64,000 nt of DNA from the NCBI GenBank assembly GCA_025765615.1, contig JAIVFJ010000241.1:26632-90631 (forward strand). The letters run 5' to 3'. The notes beneath the pieces were generated by a model that worked only from the letters and a program-made list of their open reading frames with translations, ran no database searches and was not told the origin of the DNA. This document shows positions 45,301-56,699 of this stretch, piece by piece; the first letter of the stretch is position 1; each line of letters opens with the position of its first letter. The position numbers and the translations under genes were made by a program. The DNA is from Zopfochytrium polystomum. Lineage: Eukaryota > Chytridiomycota > Chytridiomycetes > Chytridiales > Chytridiaceae.

Positions 45301-45608
45301 GAAAGACCGTCGGACAGTGGGATCGGGGGCGGACGGGGCGAACGAGGCGGACTCACATCAAAATCAAATTTTTTCGGCTGAGTAGCGGGCGGGGCGCCGC
45401 CGGGAGGGCGTCGTCTGCCGGCGACGGGGCGGGGGGCGGCGGAACGGTCGGGGGCGGCATGATGGGCGTCGCCCTGGCCGTCGTGGATGGTGGCGATGTC
45501 GGCCGGGAGGGCCAGTAGCTGGTCGATGGTCAGGCCTCTGGGGATGGTGGAGAGGCGGCGGAGGACTTGGCTGGAGTCGTTGTCGGCGGGGGGCGAGATC
45601 GCCGTCAT
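41020..45608 (-). pseudogene. TIR-kinase-LRR family copy B (multiple lesions)
   Basis: Same exon order as copy D. Exon 1 45608-45357 (84 aa), exon 2 44952-44640 (TIR), exon 3 44547-44196, exon 4 44089-43769, exon 5 43702-about 43376. A linker exon from 43318 (APKAAFLPQDVVDARHLHQI), a second linker exon ending KSVDQVETPGDG, a third containing STRVDMKPEDVSG, one with ALKQYIRGKKLLG, then six LRR exons. Lesions against D and C: one base lost in the glycine loop (run of C at 44398-44404), two bases lost and one gained in exon 5 (about 43470 and 43439-43444), and GAG-GAA changed to GAG-TAA near 43157. Several involve homopolymers, so some could be sequencing errors, but together they argue for a pseudogene. 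TIR and the HND/DFG kinase motifs are otherwise kept. Confidence 0.8.
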
Positions 45609-46340
45609 TCGTGGCTGCGCTTGTTGTGGCCGCGGCGGCGTCGTTCGTTCGTATCTCGTATTTGCCTTGTCTTCTCCTCTTCCTCTTCGAATTTGTTTGT
45701 CGACAAAGGATGCAGCGACGAAAATTCGCGCATGATTTTGCTCTGCTTTGTCTTCTCCCTTGTGGACAAGGAAAAGCAAAAAGGAAAGAAAGCACGTGGC
45801 TTTCGGAGGAGATCGGAAGCCTGGGCGAGTGCCTGTCTGAAATCGCGCACGACGTCGATCGCAGGCGGTGACAACCCTCGGGACTGCTGAGCGGGCCATT
45901 GATGAGCTCCAAAGCGCACGGCACGCCCTGCGCCGGAGTCTGCCAAAGTTTACGACGGCGGTTGGAAGCGGAGCCGTCGCGGCACTGTTCGGGCAGGCTG
46001 CACTCTAATCGTCGGCGGTTACTGGAACATTTTCGAGAGGCCAAGGACGACCGTTCCGTGTGGCTGCACTTGCTGCAAAAAGGTGAGTCTCTTGCCCGTA
46101 CTCCTTTTTTTTACTCGATCAAAGGGATGGTCTCAAATCTCGCTAGATGCTTTTTGCCGCCTCCATACCAAAATCAACCTTCAGTGCATCAGTGCATCGA
46201 CAAGTGAATCGCCAGATGTAACGTCGTGACCTCCAGCTCAACTTCTCCCGTGACCTGCGGACATTCTCGTGGCGCCGAGGATGACCGTTCCGTGCGTCCA
46301 CAGTAGCCTGTGGAATGGTGAGTCTCCGGCTCATTTTTTT
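45609..46340 (-). promoter_or_regulatory. 5' region of copy B with TTGTCGACAA sites
   Basis: Shares ~200 bp with the 5' region of copy A, including TTGTCGACAA at 45697-45706, TTGTGGACAA at 45760-45769, CTCTGCTTTGTCTTCTCCCTTGT between them, and GTGGCTTTCGGAGGAG beyond. Further upstream it becomes diverged. Confidence 0.45.
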
Positions 46341-47429
46341 TTGGCTCGAAAAGGTCTCTAATCTCATCCCCAGTTGTGCTTCCACTCTTCCGCGACCTGC
46401 CCATAACGCCTTCAGCAAATCTCCGCGTCCCACAACACGTCCTTGGCGCACTCGCTCATGGCCACCGTCGTCGAGCGTTTCGCCCGGCTCGACGTAGTAG
46501 ACAGCTACTCCACTCACACAAACCTCCTGTGGCACCAAAGGACGCGACCGCAGAATCGAGGCCGTCGCTGCAGACGCTGCTTCGTTGCTTCAGCTCGCGG
46601 GCAGGCGACCCGCAGGGGTCAGAGGCAGAACGGACCCAAGCTTCAAGACCCCGTCGAATAGCAGCCCCACAAACCCTCTCGCTTGGATGGCTGGATCGAG
46701 ATTTTAATTTTTTGTCCTATGGACTTTGCCCTTCGAGGGAGCCCATCATCAGAACGCAGCAGTTCCCTTGGCGGCTTTGTTCTTGGAGCTTTCGCAAACA
46801 TTTCCAACCAGCCCACACACCCCAGAACCGGTAATATATGTTGTGCCGTTTGCAGCGGGGCAATTACGATCTGGCTGAAAGCTTCGTGCCAGGCAGAAGC
46901 CGGCGCTGTGAGTCGAGGACTGAAGACGGAACAGCCCGCATGGCCGAATTGCACCAGGACTGGGCCAAATTAGGGATGACGACGCCATCAAACAGGCATA
47001 TTCGCTGCGCTCATTGGCCTGTAGTTTGAGGCTGCCAACTGCACCTGAGACCACTGCGAGATTCGTGGTGGCTGTGACAAAAAAATGCTCTCACCACAAG
47101 TCCCGGTGCGAACGACCAATCGACACAGGTCAGAGCGACGATGCACATTTGCGCTGGGCAGTCTCGCACTGCAGCCGGCGGCGCCCGCGACGTCGTCCTG
47201 CTAAGGTATCGCCGCCCTCAGGGAAGATTCATTGTCAAACGCTGGAACGGCTCTGGAGCCTCCCCTTGCGGACACGTTAGCCCACGGCAACGCCCCAAGC
47301 GTCGACCCCTCAGGCCTCCGCGATGCCGCAGCCTGCTCAAACGCCTGCATCAGCCTCTCTTGTCTCGAGTTGCACCACTGAAGCGGTGCCATCGACAAGA
47401 AGGTCATCAAGTTGCGACACACCCGCACC
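46341..47429. other. Diverged 5' flank of copy B; no gene seen
   Basis: Patches match the flank upstream of copy D at 56370-56710 (TTCCGCGACCTGCCCA, CCCACAACA, CCCATCATCAGAACGCAGCA then TTCCCTTGGC), showing that the duplication unit included this region. Open frames are interrupted in both copies, so coding is unlikely. 46800-47400 has no counterpart I can see. Confidence 0.5.
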
Positions 47430-48143
47430 GTCCTTCCGCTTCAACCACACATAAACTCACAGTATACGTTAGCGTTTTCCTTCTGCTTCATTTCGCATTT
47501 CGCTTTTTTTTTTTTGATTTTGTTTCTCCTCACCCGCGTACCGTTTGTTCGAATTGTTATTTTTTTCCCTTCTTTTTTCTTCTTTTCGTTTCCGTTTACG
47601 TGCCCATTTGTTCAAGTCGCCCACACACTGATGTTTTTGCCACTCGCTTTTTTTTTTTTTCCCCCTAATCTTTTGGTCTTGTTCTCCACAATCATCAATC
47701 CTCAAGAAGCAAAGTACAGCGACTCAGAATTTCACTTCTTTCTGGGATTGGTAATTGCACAATGCGTTTTCCCTCTATGCAAGCGCTCAGACCAGATTGT
47801 GGGTTTCTTTTTTTTGGACCGAGCAACTTCAAAGAGGACCATCGGAACCACTGACTGTCAGAGAAGGAATGTCCAAGCGGAAAAGCTGGTCAGTTGAAAC
47901 ACACCATGCCAAGTTTCCTTCAAGCTACCTGGCTTCAAACTTGCCCATGCCTCTTTTGACATGCAAAGGCTCAATCACCAACAATGCACAGTTCCCCATC
48001 CACGCCAGATTCGACAACCACAAAAAAAACGAAAAAAAAAACAACAAAAAAACATCGCAACAATCCTCTCCACCTGGGAGTTCGACGGGATTCGTTCCAG
48101 AACATGAAAGTGGGACCGAAAGCAGTATTCTTCCAAGAGTTGT
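47430..48143 (-). repeat. 3' flank module of the array (copy at C)
   Basis: Same ordered blocks as 40015-41019: CACACATAAACTCACAGTATACGTTAGCG, TTCAAGTCGCCCACACACTGATG, CTCAAGAAGCAAAGTACA, GGAATGTCCAAGCGGAAAAGC, GCTCAATCACCAACAATGCACAGTT, TTCCAAGAGTTGTTTATTTTTCG. It is shorter than at B. Confidence 0.7.
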
Positions 48144-51100
48144 TTATTTTTCGTTGCTGTGCTTTGAAATATTTTTTTTTTCCTTGAGAGTGGTCTTGGC
48201 CTCTACAGCATCAGCCAGGGCATTTTTACCTTCTTCACTAATATCATTGTCTGCAATCAAACAAGTTGTGAGAAAAAAAGGAAAAGAGAGGACAAATAGG
48301 GTAAGTGAGATTTCCATCTGCCGCTGCCCAGTTAAGGGCAAGACTTGCCCAAATTCTGAAAGGTTGACGCTCTCTATGAAAACAGTGGGGATGAACTCAC
48401 TGTGTAGATCAATACTCTTGAGGGAGGTGTTGGTCGTCAGGGCATCTCCCAGGCTTCTGCACCTTCTTGACCGATCCTGTTGTCTGCAATCAATCGCGTT
48501 GTGCGAATAAAGCCCAGAGAGAAAGAGCAGAATCAGTGAAGTTTCCATCTGCACAATCAGGGAAAAGGCTTGACAAAACTCTGAACAGGTGATGCTCTGA
48601 GTGAAGACTTGGGGATGCACTCACAAGAAAGATCAATAATCTGAAGAGTGCTGTTGACCCTCAGGGCATCTGCCAGGGCTTTTGCACCTTCTTGACCAAT
48701 GCCATTGACTGCAATCAATCGAGTTGTAAAATATTAGATTACAGCCTCTGTTGCGATGACCAGCATTACCATTGCTTGGAGCCTGCACCTGATGCACTGA
48801 CTTGTTTGCATGAATATCTGAACCGAGCAATTCATTGGCAGCAAGAGTTTGTTCCGCTTGCTCATTCACTAGTGTCGGCGCTGAAGACAGCTCTTGTGAT
48901 TCTTTGTTTCCACTGTTAGTTTTTCCTGCCAATCATCTTGTGTTCTTACCGTTTGACACAATTGTCGTGGGATTGAGAGTTTCCTCAACTGTGAGCGTTT
49001 CTGCAAATTCTGCAAAATCCGTCGTCGCAGCTGACCTGAAAGAGACTCTTGTAGTGGCATTTCTTTCCAGCTCGATTTCGTGAAGGAGGCGAATATCAAC
49101 AACGTCTTGCTGTGGGAAGGCACCTTTGGGTGCATCTGTCAATCACAGGTGAATGGATGATGTAAGATCTTCAACAAACCTTCAACAGTCTCTGCAACGT
49201 CAGGCTCCTTCTGCACAAGCTGAGTCAGCGCGTTGAGCTCATGGTAAATTGCGGAAAAACGAGGTCGGTCTGAAATTTCCAGGCTCCAGCAGAGTTTGAA
49301 CAAGCTGGCAAGCGCAGCACCAGCTACTGTCTCCGCCTGGAACACCTCCGACTGAAGCCTTTGCAAGAGCTCATCACGCTGCTGTGGGTCCCGCAGCACG
49401 TCGATGAAGCCATGCAGGTTGATCTCTGTGTCCTCCCAAGGAATGCCATAAGCGCCGGTCCAACTTATCACCTCTGTCATAAGAACTGCAAAGGAGTACA
49501 CATCGTTTGCAGAGGAGGCCTGTGTATTTGGAGGAAAAAAAGTAAATGCTCTGTTTGGATGCAAGGCAGTCACAACAAACTGCGATAAAAAAAAATACCT
49601 TTGGAGAAACCCTTAGTTCTGGAGCCAACCACAATATTGAACCAGCAGCTGCAGACGATGTGCTGCAAGTCATCGTATCGGTTTTGATCATGCTCAGGCC
49701 AAAGTCAGTGATCTTTGAGACAATCGACCCATCTTGAAATATCTTTGTGAGAAGGACGTTGGGGCTCTTGAGGTTGTTGTGCGTAATCTTGAGTGTGTCA
49801 TGGAGATACGACATGCCAGCAGAGACTTGGATAAGGAATGTGAGACGCTGCTTGAGAGGCGTGTCCTCGTTGTCTGGGTTCAGGTAGTAGTCATGCAGGG
49901 AACCAAGTGAGGCAAACTGTGGGGTGATTGGGACGGTCCACAAAAAAAGAAAAAAAAAATTTAACTACAATACTACGCAATGAAAATGAATGTGATTTCA
50001 TGTTAGCACAAACCTCCAAAACCAACGAAAAGTTGTCATTGATAGTGGTGACACCATGAAATCTTATGATGAAAGGATGGTGAGACTTTTGAAGGATGTT
50101 TGCTTCGTTGATCAGTTCGAGTTTTGATTTTTCGCTCAGCTTTGACAGCTTAGACGGCTTAATGGTCTTGACTGCGACAGGAATGGTCTCAAGATACAGG
50201 CCCTTGCGCACCATGCCAAATGAGCCCTCCCCAACAATGCTGTCCTCGTTGTCGGAAACAACGACGTTGGTACTTGGGATGTGGATGGCTCCAAGGCTGG
50301 TGCACGACAGCAGGAAAATCCTTGCTGCAATGGTCTCGTGTGAGTTTGTGCCAACACCCTTGGTGAGGTCGATGTCTAATTCAGGGAACGAATTTTAGAA
50401 AGGAACAATCAGTTGTCAGCAAAATAAACAAAAATGGAGTGGAAAGCACAAGAAAACAGCCACTCACAATGCTGGCTGGCAGTCAAGAATGTTGCTGCGC
50501 TAAAGACCACTTCCTCGGTGCTGGCCAAGCGCACCGGGATGATGGGCTTGAGGATGTCGTTTGCAAACTTGATCTCAAGCTTGCAGTTGTGGGAAGCAAT
50601 GTAACTGTCCGAGAGGAAGGCAACGACGACTGCAGAGCGACAGATGCCGTCAATCGTGGCCTCGTTGATGTCACTCCCTATGTTATTTACATCAATCCAC
50701 ACACGCAGATTCATGTGCTCCAGCTTGGTGACGAGTGGTCGCACAACGTCCTTGTCTGCCCAGGCGTAGCTGATCATGGCCTGTGCGGGGGAGCAGGAAG
50801 CATGGTGGTGATTCCGTGTGGTTAGGTTTTGTGTCAGTAGTGTCAATTGTGGCGGAACGAAGAGACAAAAACACCAAAGAAACAGAGAGGTTTTGTGTGG
50901 AAGAGGCGACACGGCCATGCAGCATAAACGACGGGTGAAAAAGAGAGAAGTAAAAATGAAAGAACTTTGGACGGTGGGATTGGTGGCGGACTGGGTGGAC
51001 TCACAGCAAAATCAAAGTTTTTCGGCTCAGTGGCGGGCGGGAGGGCGTCGTCTTCCGGTGGTGGTGACGAGACGGGATGGGCGGCTGCGGCATGATGCGC

Positions 51101-51268
51101 GTCGCCCTGGCTGTCGTGGACGGTGGCGAGGTCGGCCGGGAGGGCCAGGAGCTGGTCGATGGTCAGGCCTCTGGGGATGGTGGCGAGGCGGCGAAGGATT
51201 TGGCTGGAGTCGCTTCCGTCGTTCGCGGCGGCGGCGGCGGCGTCGGGCGGCGGTGGGATCCTCCTCAT
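48144..51268 (-). CDS. TIR-kinase-LRR family copy C, predicted pseudokinase, LRR frameshift
   Basis: Exons: 51268-51005 (88 aa N-terminal segment), 50780-50468 (TIR), 50375-50014, 49916-49599, 49519-49180 (kinase), 49135-48950, 48925-48770 (linker), then LRR exons 48708-48625, 48483-48401 and 48250-48144. All frames join up to the first LRR. The catalytic loop reads HNNLKSPN where A, B and D have HND, so the catalytic Asp is Asn; DFG and VAVK are kept. The second LRR exon is 83 nt: one base missing gives a stop (after EMP), so the product would end about one and a half LRRs in. It lacks the two linker exons (STRVDMKP and ALKRYIRGK) found in D. It may be a decaying gene or a shortened TIR-pseudokinase. 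Confidence 0.75.
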
Positions 51269-51589
51269 CGTGGCTGCGCTTCCTGCGGGCGGCAGCGGCG
51301 TTGCTGTTGGTTTCGTTTGTTTGTTTGTTCGTTCGTTCTTGTTTTTTTTTTTTTTTTTTTTGGCTTCTCCTTTTTTCTTCGAATTACTTTGTCGACAAAG
51401 CATGCAGCAAGGCAGTCATTGACCCTGAGGACTCGAAAAGGAAGTGTGCTTTCGCGTTGCTTTGTCTTCTTTCCCGATTAATTGTCGACAACAAAAAACA
51501 AGAAAACACCGAGCGAGACCTCGGAATGCTCGGATACCTTGGCGTGCCTGCCTGCCTGCCTGCCCACGTGCCTGGCATAGCGTTTCCCT
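51269..51589 (-). promoter_or_regulatory. 5' region of copy C with two TTGTCGACAA palindromes
   Basis: Perfect TTGTCGACAA at 51389-51398 and 51482-51491, with TTTGTCTTCT between them as in A and B, and a T-run near the start of transcription. It is directly followed (to the right) by the 3' flank module of copy D, so the whole C-D intergenic space is only about 0.96 kb. Confidence 0.45.
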
Positions 51590-52225
51590 TCCGTTTCGTT
51601 TTTTTTTTGGTCTTTGTTTCTCCTTCACCACTGTGCTGCTTTGAATTGTTATTTTTGTTCCTCCTTTTTTCTTCTTTTCGTTTCCGTTTTCGTCCCCCTC
51701 TGTTCAAGTCGCCCACATGATGACGTTTTGCCACTCCCTTTTTTTTTTTTTAATGTTTTTGGTCGTTCTTCTCTGCAATCCTCAAGAATCAAGAAGCAAA
51801 GGGGTGCAAAGTACAACGACGCAGAATTTCCCTCCTTTCAGCGATTGGTACTTGCAGGATGCACCTTCCCTCTGTGGAAGCAATTGTGTGTGTCTTTTGG
51901 ACAGATCGTCTTCACAGAGACCACTGAAGGAATGTCCAAATGGAAAAGCTGGTCAGTTGAAACAAACCATGCAAAGTTTCGTTCAGACCTGACTTCAAAA
52001 CGTGCTCACGCCCTTTTTGACATCCAAAAGCTCAATCACCAGCTGCACAAAGTTGCCCATGCACACCAGATTGGACAACCATAAAAAAAAACAGAGAAAC
52101 AGAAAGAAAAAGAACTCCCCAATAATCCTCGTCACCTGGAACAAAGTGAGACTGAAAGCAGTTTTCTTCCAAGAGTTGTTTATTTTTTCGTTGCTGTGAT
52201 TCGACAATTTTTTTTTTTTTCACAT
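51590..52225 (-). repeat. 3' flank module of the array (copy at D)
   Basis: Blocks as at B and C: CCGTTTCGTTTTTTTTTTGG, CTTTTCGTTTCCGTTTTCGT, TTCAAGTCGCCCACATGATGA, AATCCTCAAGAATCAAGAAGC, GGAATGTCCAAATGG, AAGAGTTGTTTATTTTTTCG and CACATTCACCATTCCACC at the stop. Confidence 0.7.
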
Positions 52226-53126
52226 TCACCATTCCACCTTGAGAGTGGTCTTGCCCTTCACAGCATCTGCCAGGGCTTTTTCACCTTCTTGGCCTATTTC
52301 ATTCTCTGCAATAAAACAAGTTGTGAGAAAAAAAGGAAAAGAGAGAACGAAAAGAATTTGTGAGATTTCCATCTGTGGCTGCCCAGTTAAGCACAAGGCT
52401 TGCCCAAATTCTGAAAGGTTGATGTTCATTATGAAAACAGGGGGGATGCACTCACCGCGAAGATCAACACTCTTGAGGGAGGTGTTGGTCCTCAGAGCAT
52501 CAGCCAGGGCTTTGGCACCTTCTTCACCAATGGCATTCCCTGCAATCAATTGCGTTGCGCCAATAAAGTGAGAAAGCAAAGGATCAGTGAGGTCTTCAAC
52601 TGCACAATCAAGGACAAGGCTTGACAAAACTCTGAACAGTTGATTCTCTGAATGAAGACTGGGTGATGCACTCACCCCAAAGATTCATACTCTGGAGGGA
52701 GCTGTTGACCATCAGGGCTTCAGCCAGGGCTTTTGCACCTTCGTGACCAATGCCATTGTCTGCAATCAATCAAGTTGTGCGAATAAAGTAAGGACAGGAA
52801 GAAGAGAATCAGTGAGGTATCCATCTGCACAATCAGGGACAAGGCTTGATGAACTCTGCCCAGTTGATCCTTTGAATGAAGACTGGCGGGATGCACTTAC
52901 AGCGAAGATTAATACTCAGGAGGGAGGTGTTGACCTTCAGCGCATCAGCCAGGGCTTTTGCACCTTCTTGACCAATGCCATTGTCTGCAATCAATCAAGT
53001 TGTGCGAAGAGAGAAAAGAGAGAAAGAACAGAATCAGCGAGGTTTCCATCTGCACAGTCAGGGACATGGCTTGATGAAACTCTGCACAGTTGATGCTCTG
53101 AATGAACAGTGGGGTATGCACTCACC
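52226..53126 (-). repeat. Copy D: exon-per-LRR block
   Basis: Linker exon end (53126) followed by 84-nt LRR exons at 52984-52901, 52759-52676 and 52539-52456 and the terminal exon 52305-52226. Starts are spaced 225, 220 and 234. Every exon is phase 1 in and out, so units can be added or lost without breaking the frame. Confidence 0.85.
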
Positions 53127-55895
53127 CCAAAGATTGATACTCTCAAGGGTGCTGTCGGCCCTCAGTGCTTCAGCTATTACTTGAGCCCCAGCATCCTTCA
53201 ATTTGTTGTCTAAGGCAAAGTGAGCAAACCTTGAAATGATGTCTGAGAACGTACATTGGTCACCAAAAGAACTTATTTCGAAATGTGTGACACCATAAAA
53301 GAGTTTTAAAATTCTTTTTCCGCTGAGAAATGTTTGCGCAAGTGGACCAAGAAGTCTCTTGCCTCGAATATATCGCTTCAGTGCTTCGGGGATTTCCAAT
53401 CAATATGTTGCGAAAGCAGTGCAGATGTTTTTCACCTGACACATCTTTGGGTTTCATATCCACTCTGGTGGTTGATTTTGATTGTGACAGTGCTGGTTTT
53501 GAAGTAGCACCATTGTTGTGAGGTGTTGGCAGTGGAGTCACAGGTAGATCCGGTGCTGATTTGCTAACAGCATCAGTACCAGTGTTTGTAGAGTTGACAC
53601 CAATCGGGGTCTCTGCTGTCTTCACCAAGTCTGCAAAAATATTAGATTACAGCCCACGTTGGAATGATCAGCATTACCATCTCCTGGAGTCTCTACCTGA
53701 TCAACAGATTTGCTTCCTTCATCATCTGAACACTGCAAGGCAGCTTCAGGTGCAACTGTGAAACACAGGTGAATAGATGAAGCGGGAATTTCAACTAACC
53801 TTCAGCAGTCTCTGCAACGTCAGGCTCTTCCTGGACAAGCTCAGTCAGCGCCTTGAGCTCATAGTAAATTGCGGAAAAACGAGGTCGGTCTGAAATTTCC
53901 AGGCTCCAGCAGCGCTTGAACAAGCTGGCAAGTGCATTGCCAGCTACTGTCTCCGCCTGGAACACCTCCAACCGAAGCCTTTGCAAGAGCTCATCACGCT
54001 GCTGTGGGTCCCGCAGCGCGTCAATGAAGCCTTGCAGGTTGATCTCCGTGTCCTCCCAAGGAATGCCGTATGCGCCTGTCCAACTTAGCACCTCTGTCAT
54101 AAGTACCGCAAATGAGTACACATCGTTTGCAGAGGAGACCTGCGTATTTGGAGAAAAAGTCAAGGCTCTGTTTGGATGGAAGGCCTTTACAACAACAAAC
54201 TGTGAAAAAAAATACCTTTGGAGAAACCCTCTTCAGTTCTGGAGCCAACCACAATATTGATCCAGCAGCTGCAGACGAAGTGCTGCGAGTCATTGTCTCA
54301 GTTTTGATCTTGCTTAGGCCAAAGTCAGTGATCTTTGACACGATGGACCCATCTGGAAATATCTTCGTGAGAAGGACATTGAGGCTCTTGAGGTCGTTGT
54401 GCATAATCTTGAGTGTGTCATGGAGATACGACATGCCAGCAGAGACTTGGATTAGGAATGTGAGACGCTGCTTGAGAGGCGTGTCCTCATTGTCTGGGTT
54501 CAGGTAGTAGTCGTGCAAGGAACCAAGTGAGGCAAACTGCAGGGTGATTGGGACGGTCGACGAAAAACGAAGAAAAAAAAATTAACTCAATACCATGCAA
54601 TGAAAATGAATTTTGAATTTGATCTCATGGATATTGCACAAACCTCCAAAACCAACGAAAGGTTGTCATTGATATTGACGACGCCGTGAAATCCAATGAT
54701 AAAGGGATGGCGAGACTTTTGAAGGATGTTTGCTTCGTTGATCAGTTCGAGTTTTGATTTTTCGCTGAGCCTTGAGAGCTTCAGGGTCTTGACTGCAACA
54801 GGAATCGACTCAAGATACAGGCCCTTGCGCACCATGCCAAATGAGCCCTCCCCAACAATGCTGTCCTCGTTCTCGGAGACAACGACATCGGCGCTTGGGA
54901 TGGTGATGGCGTCAAGGTTTGTGTGCGACAGCTTGAAAATCCTTGTTGCAATGGCCTCATGCGAGTTTGCACCAACACCCTTGGTGAGGTCGATGTCTAA
55001 TTCAGGGATCGAATTTTAGAAAGGAACGATCAGTTGTCAGAAAAAATAAACAAAAATGGAGTAAAATAACAAAACAGCCACTCACAAAGCTGGCCGGCAG
55101 TCACAAATGCCGCTGCACTAAAGACCACTTCTTCGGTGCTAGCCAAGCGCACCGGGATGATGGGCTTGTGGATATCATTTGCAAACTTGATCTCAAGCTT
55201 GCAGTTGTGGGAAGCAACGTAACCGTCCGAGAGAAAGGCAACGACAACTGCAGAGCGACGGATGCCGTCAATGATGTCCTCGTTGATGTCACTCCTCATG
55301 TTGTTCACATCGATCCAAACACGCATGTTCATCTGCTCCAGCTTGTCGACGAGTGTGCGCACAAGGTCCTTGTCGACCCAGGCATAGCTGACCATGGCCT
55401 GTGCGCGCGAAAGGAGAAGCGGGAAGGGTTGTCATTGAAAAGCGAGAAAATTCCACGTGAGCAGCGCCAAAAATGGAAATAACGTAGTTGCAGGGGGCGC
55501 ACGGATCACGCGCCGCCGCTGTCGCTGGCGAAAGGAGACGGGACGAAGAGACAAAAAAAAAAAAAAAAAAAAAAAGAAAGGGACTTCGGACGGTGCGCCT
55601 CGGGGGGCGGACGAGGCGGACTCACATCAAAGTCAAATTTTTTCGGCTGAGTAGCGGGCGGGGCGCCGCCGGGAGGGCGTCGTCTGCCGGTGGCGGCGGG
55701 ACGGGCAGTGGCGGGATGGGCTGCGGCGACATGATGGACGTTCTGGCCGTCGTGGACGGTGGCGATGTCGGCCGGGAGGGCCAGTAGCTCGTCTATGGTA
55801 AGGCCTCTGGGGATGGAGGCGAGGCGGCGGAGGTCTTGGCCGGAGTCGGTGTCGTCGTTGGCGACGGCGGCGTCGGACGTCGGGATCGTCGTCAT
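52226..55895 (-). CDS. TIR-TKL kinase-LRR receptor-like protein, intact copy D
   Basis: Twelve exons join in phase to 819 residues: 55895-55626, 55398-55086, 54996-54644, 54536-54216, 54139-53800, 53755-53678, 53630-53436, 53383-53126, 52984-52901, 52759-52676, 52539-52456, 52305-52226. Residues 1-90 are a family-specific segment (IPRGLTIDELLALPADIATV). TIR 92-195 has MVSYAW, RVWIDVNN and CKLEIKFA, with Glu159 at the NADase-glutamate position. Kinase is about 235-535: GEGSFG 243-248, K264, HND 358-360, DFG 383-385, APE 410-412; the Arg of HRD is Asn, i.e. non-RD. Linker 533-680 is polar. Five LRRs of ribonuclease-inhibitor type end the protein (IGQEGAKALADAL). No signal peptide or transmembrane segment, so likely cytosolic. 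Role inferred as ligand-sensing signalling; closest logic is plant/animal innate-immune receptors, but without an NB-ARC/NACHT domain. Confidence 0.85.
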
Positions 55896-56699
55896 GGTGG
55901 CTGCGCTTCCTGCGCGCGGCGCTCGTTGGTCGTTCTTGTTTTTTTGTCTTCTCGTCCTCTTCCTCAGTGTTTCAGCAGGGAATTTGACTCGAAAAGGAAA
56001 AAGCTTGGATAATTCCTGTATGATTTTGATTTGCTTTGTCTTGTCCCAGAATATCTAGCTGGCGTCGGGACCGCCATCGAAGAAGAGCCCACTATGCGGG
56101 CCCGGCGCCCGTTCGTTCTGGACGAGAAAGATCTGCCAATCGGATCGGTACACTGCAGTTTTTGCGGCGGCGAGAGAAACGGATTTCCGGCTGGCCCGGC
56201 GGGGCGGCACGATCGGCGCTGGCGTTTGCGGGAACTGGAAGCTCTGGGCGTCGCTGCAGGGTTAGAGTCGCAAATCCTATATTTCTTTTTGAGCTCAATT
56301 ATCCAATCTCACCACGTACTACTCGCCAAGTCAAACCCCAGTGCATCGACGAACGGTGTTGACCTCCGGTAAATTCTTCCGCGACCTGCCCACTGTGCCG
56401 GCAGTACACCTTTGTCGCCCACCGTCCCACAACATGGCCTTGTCGCGCTCGCTAATTGCTGCCGTTGTCGAGAGCTCCGCCCAACCCGGAGAAGTCGATG
56501 AGCCACGGCCACCGAACCCACGCAAGCCGCCTGTGTGACCAAAGGCGTGACAAGACGCAGCCGTCGTTGCCGGCTGTTCGTTGCTTCGACTCGTCCGCGG
56601 CAGAAGGGGCCGCGCCACGCTCCAGGACGCCTCGAGGGGCGCATAGAGCACTCTTCCGCGGCCTGCCCATATAACCCATCATCAGAACGCAGCACTTCC
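55896..56699 (-). promoter_or_regulatory. 5' flank of copy D
   Basis: Lacks the TTGTCGACAA palindromes present upstream of A, B and C; only short matches (TTGCTTTGTCTTGTCCC, ACTCGAAAAGGAA) remain. From about 56370 it shares blocks with the far 5' flank of B (46376-46790). No gene; open frames here are interrupted relative to the B-flank counterpart. Confidence 0.35.

Noticed and set aside
45899..47280. Frames upstream of copy B as an additional gene
   Set aside because: The homologous flank upstream of D has different frame interruptions and no shared long frame.
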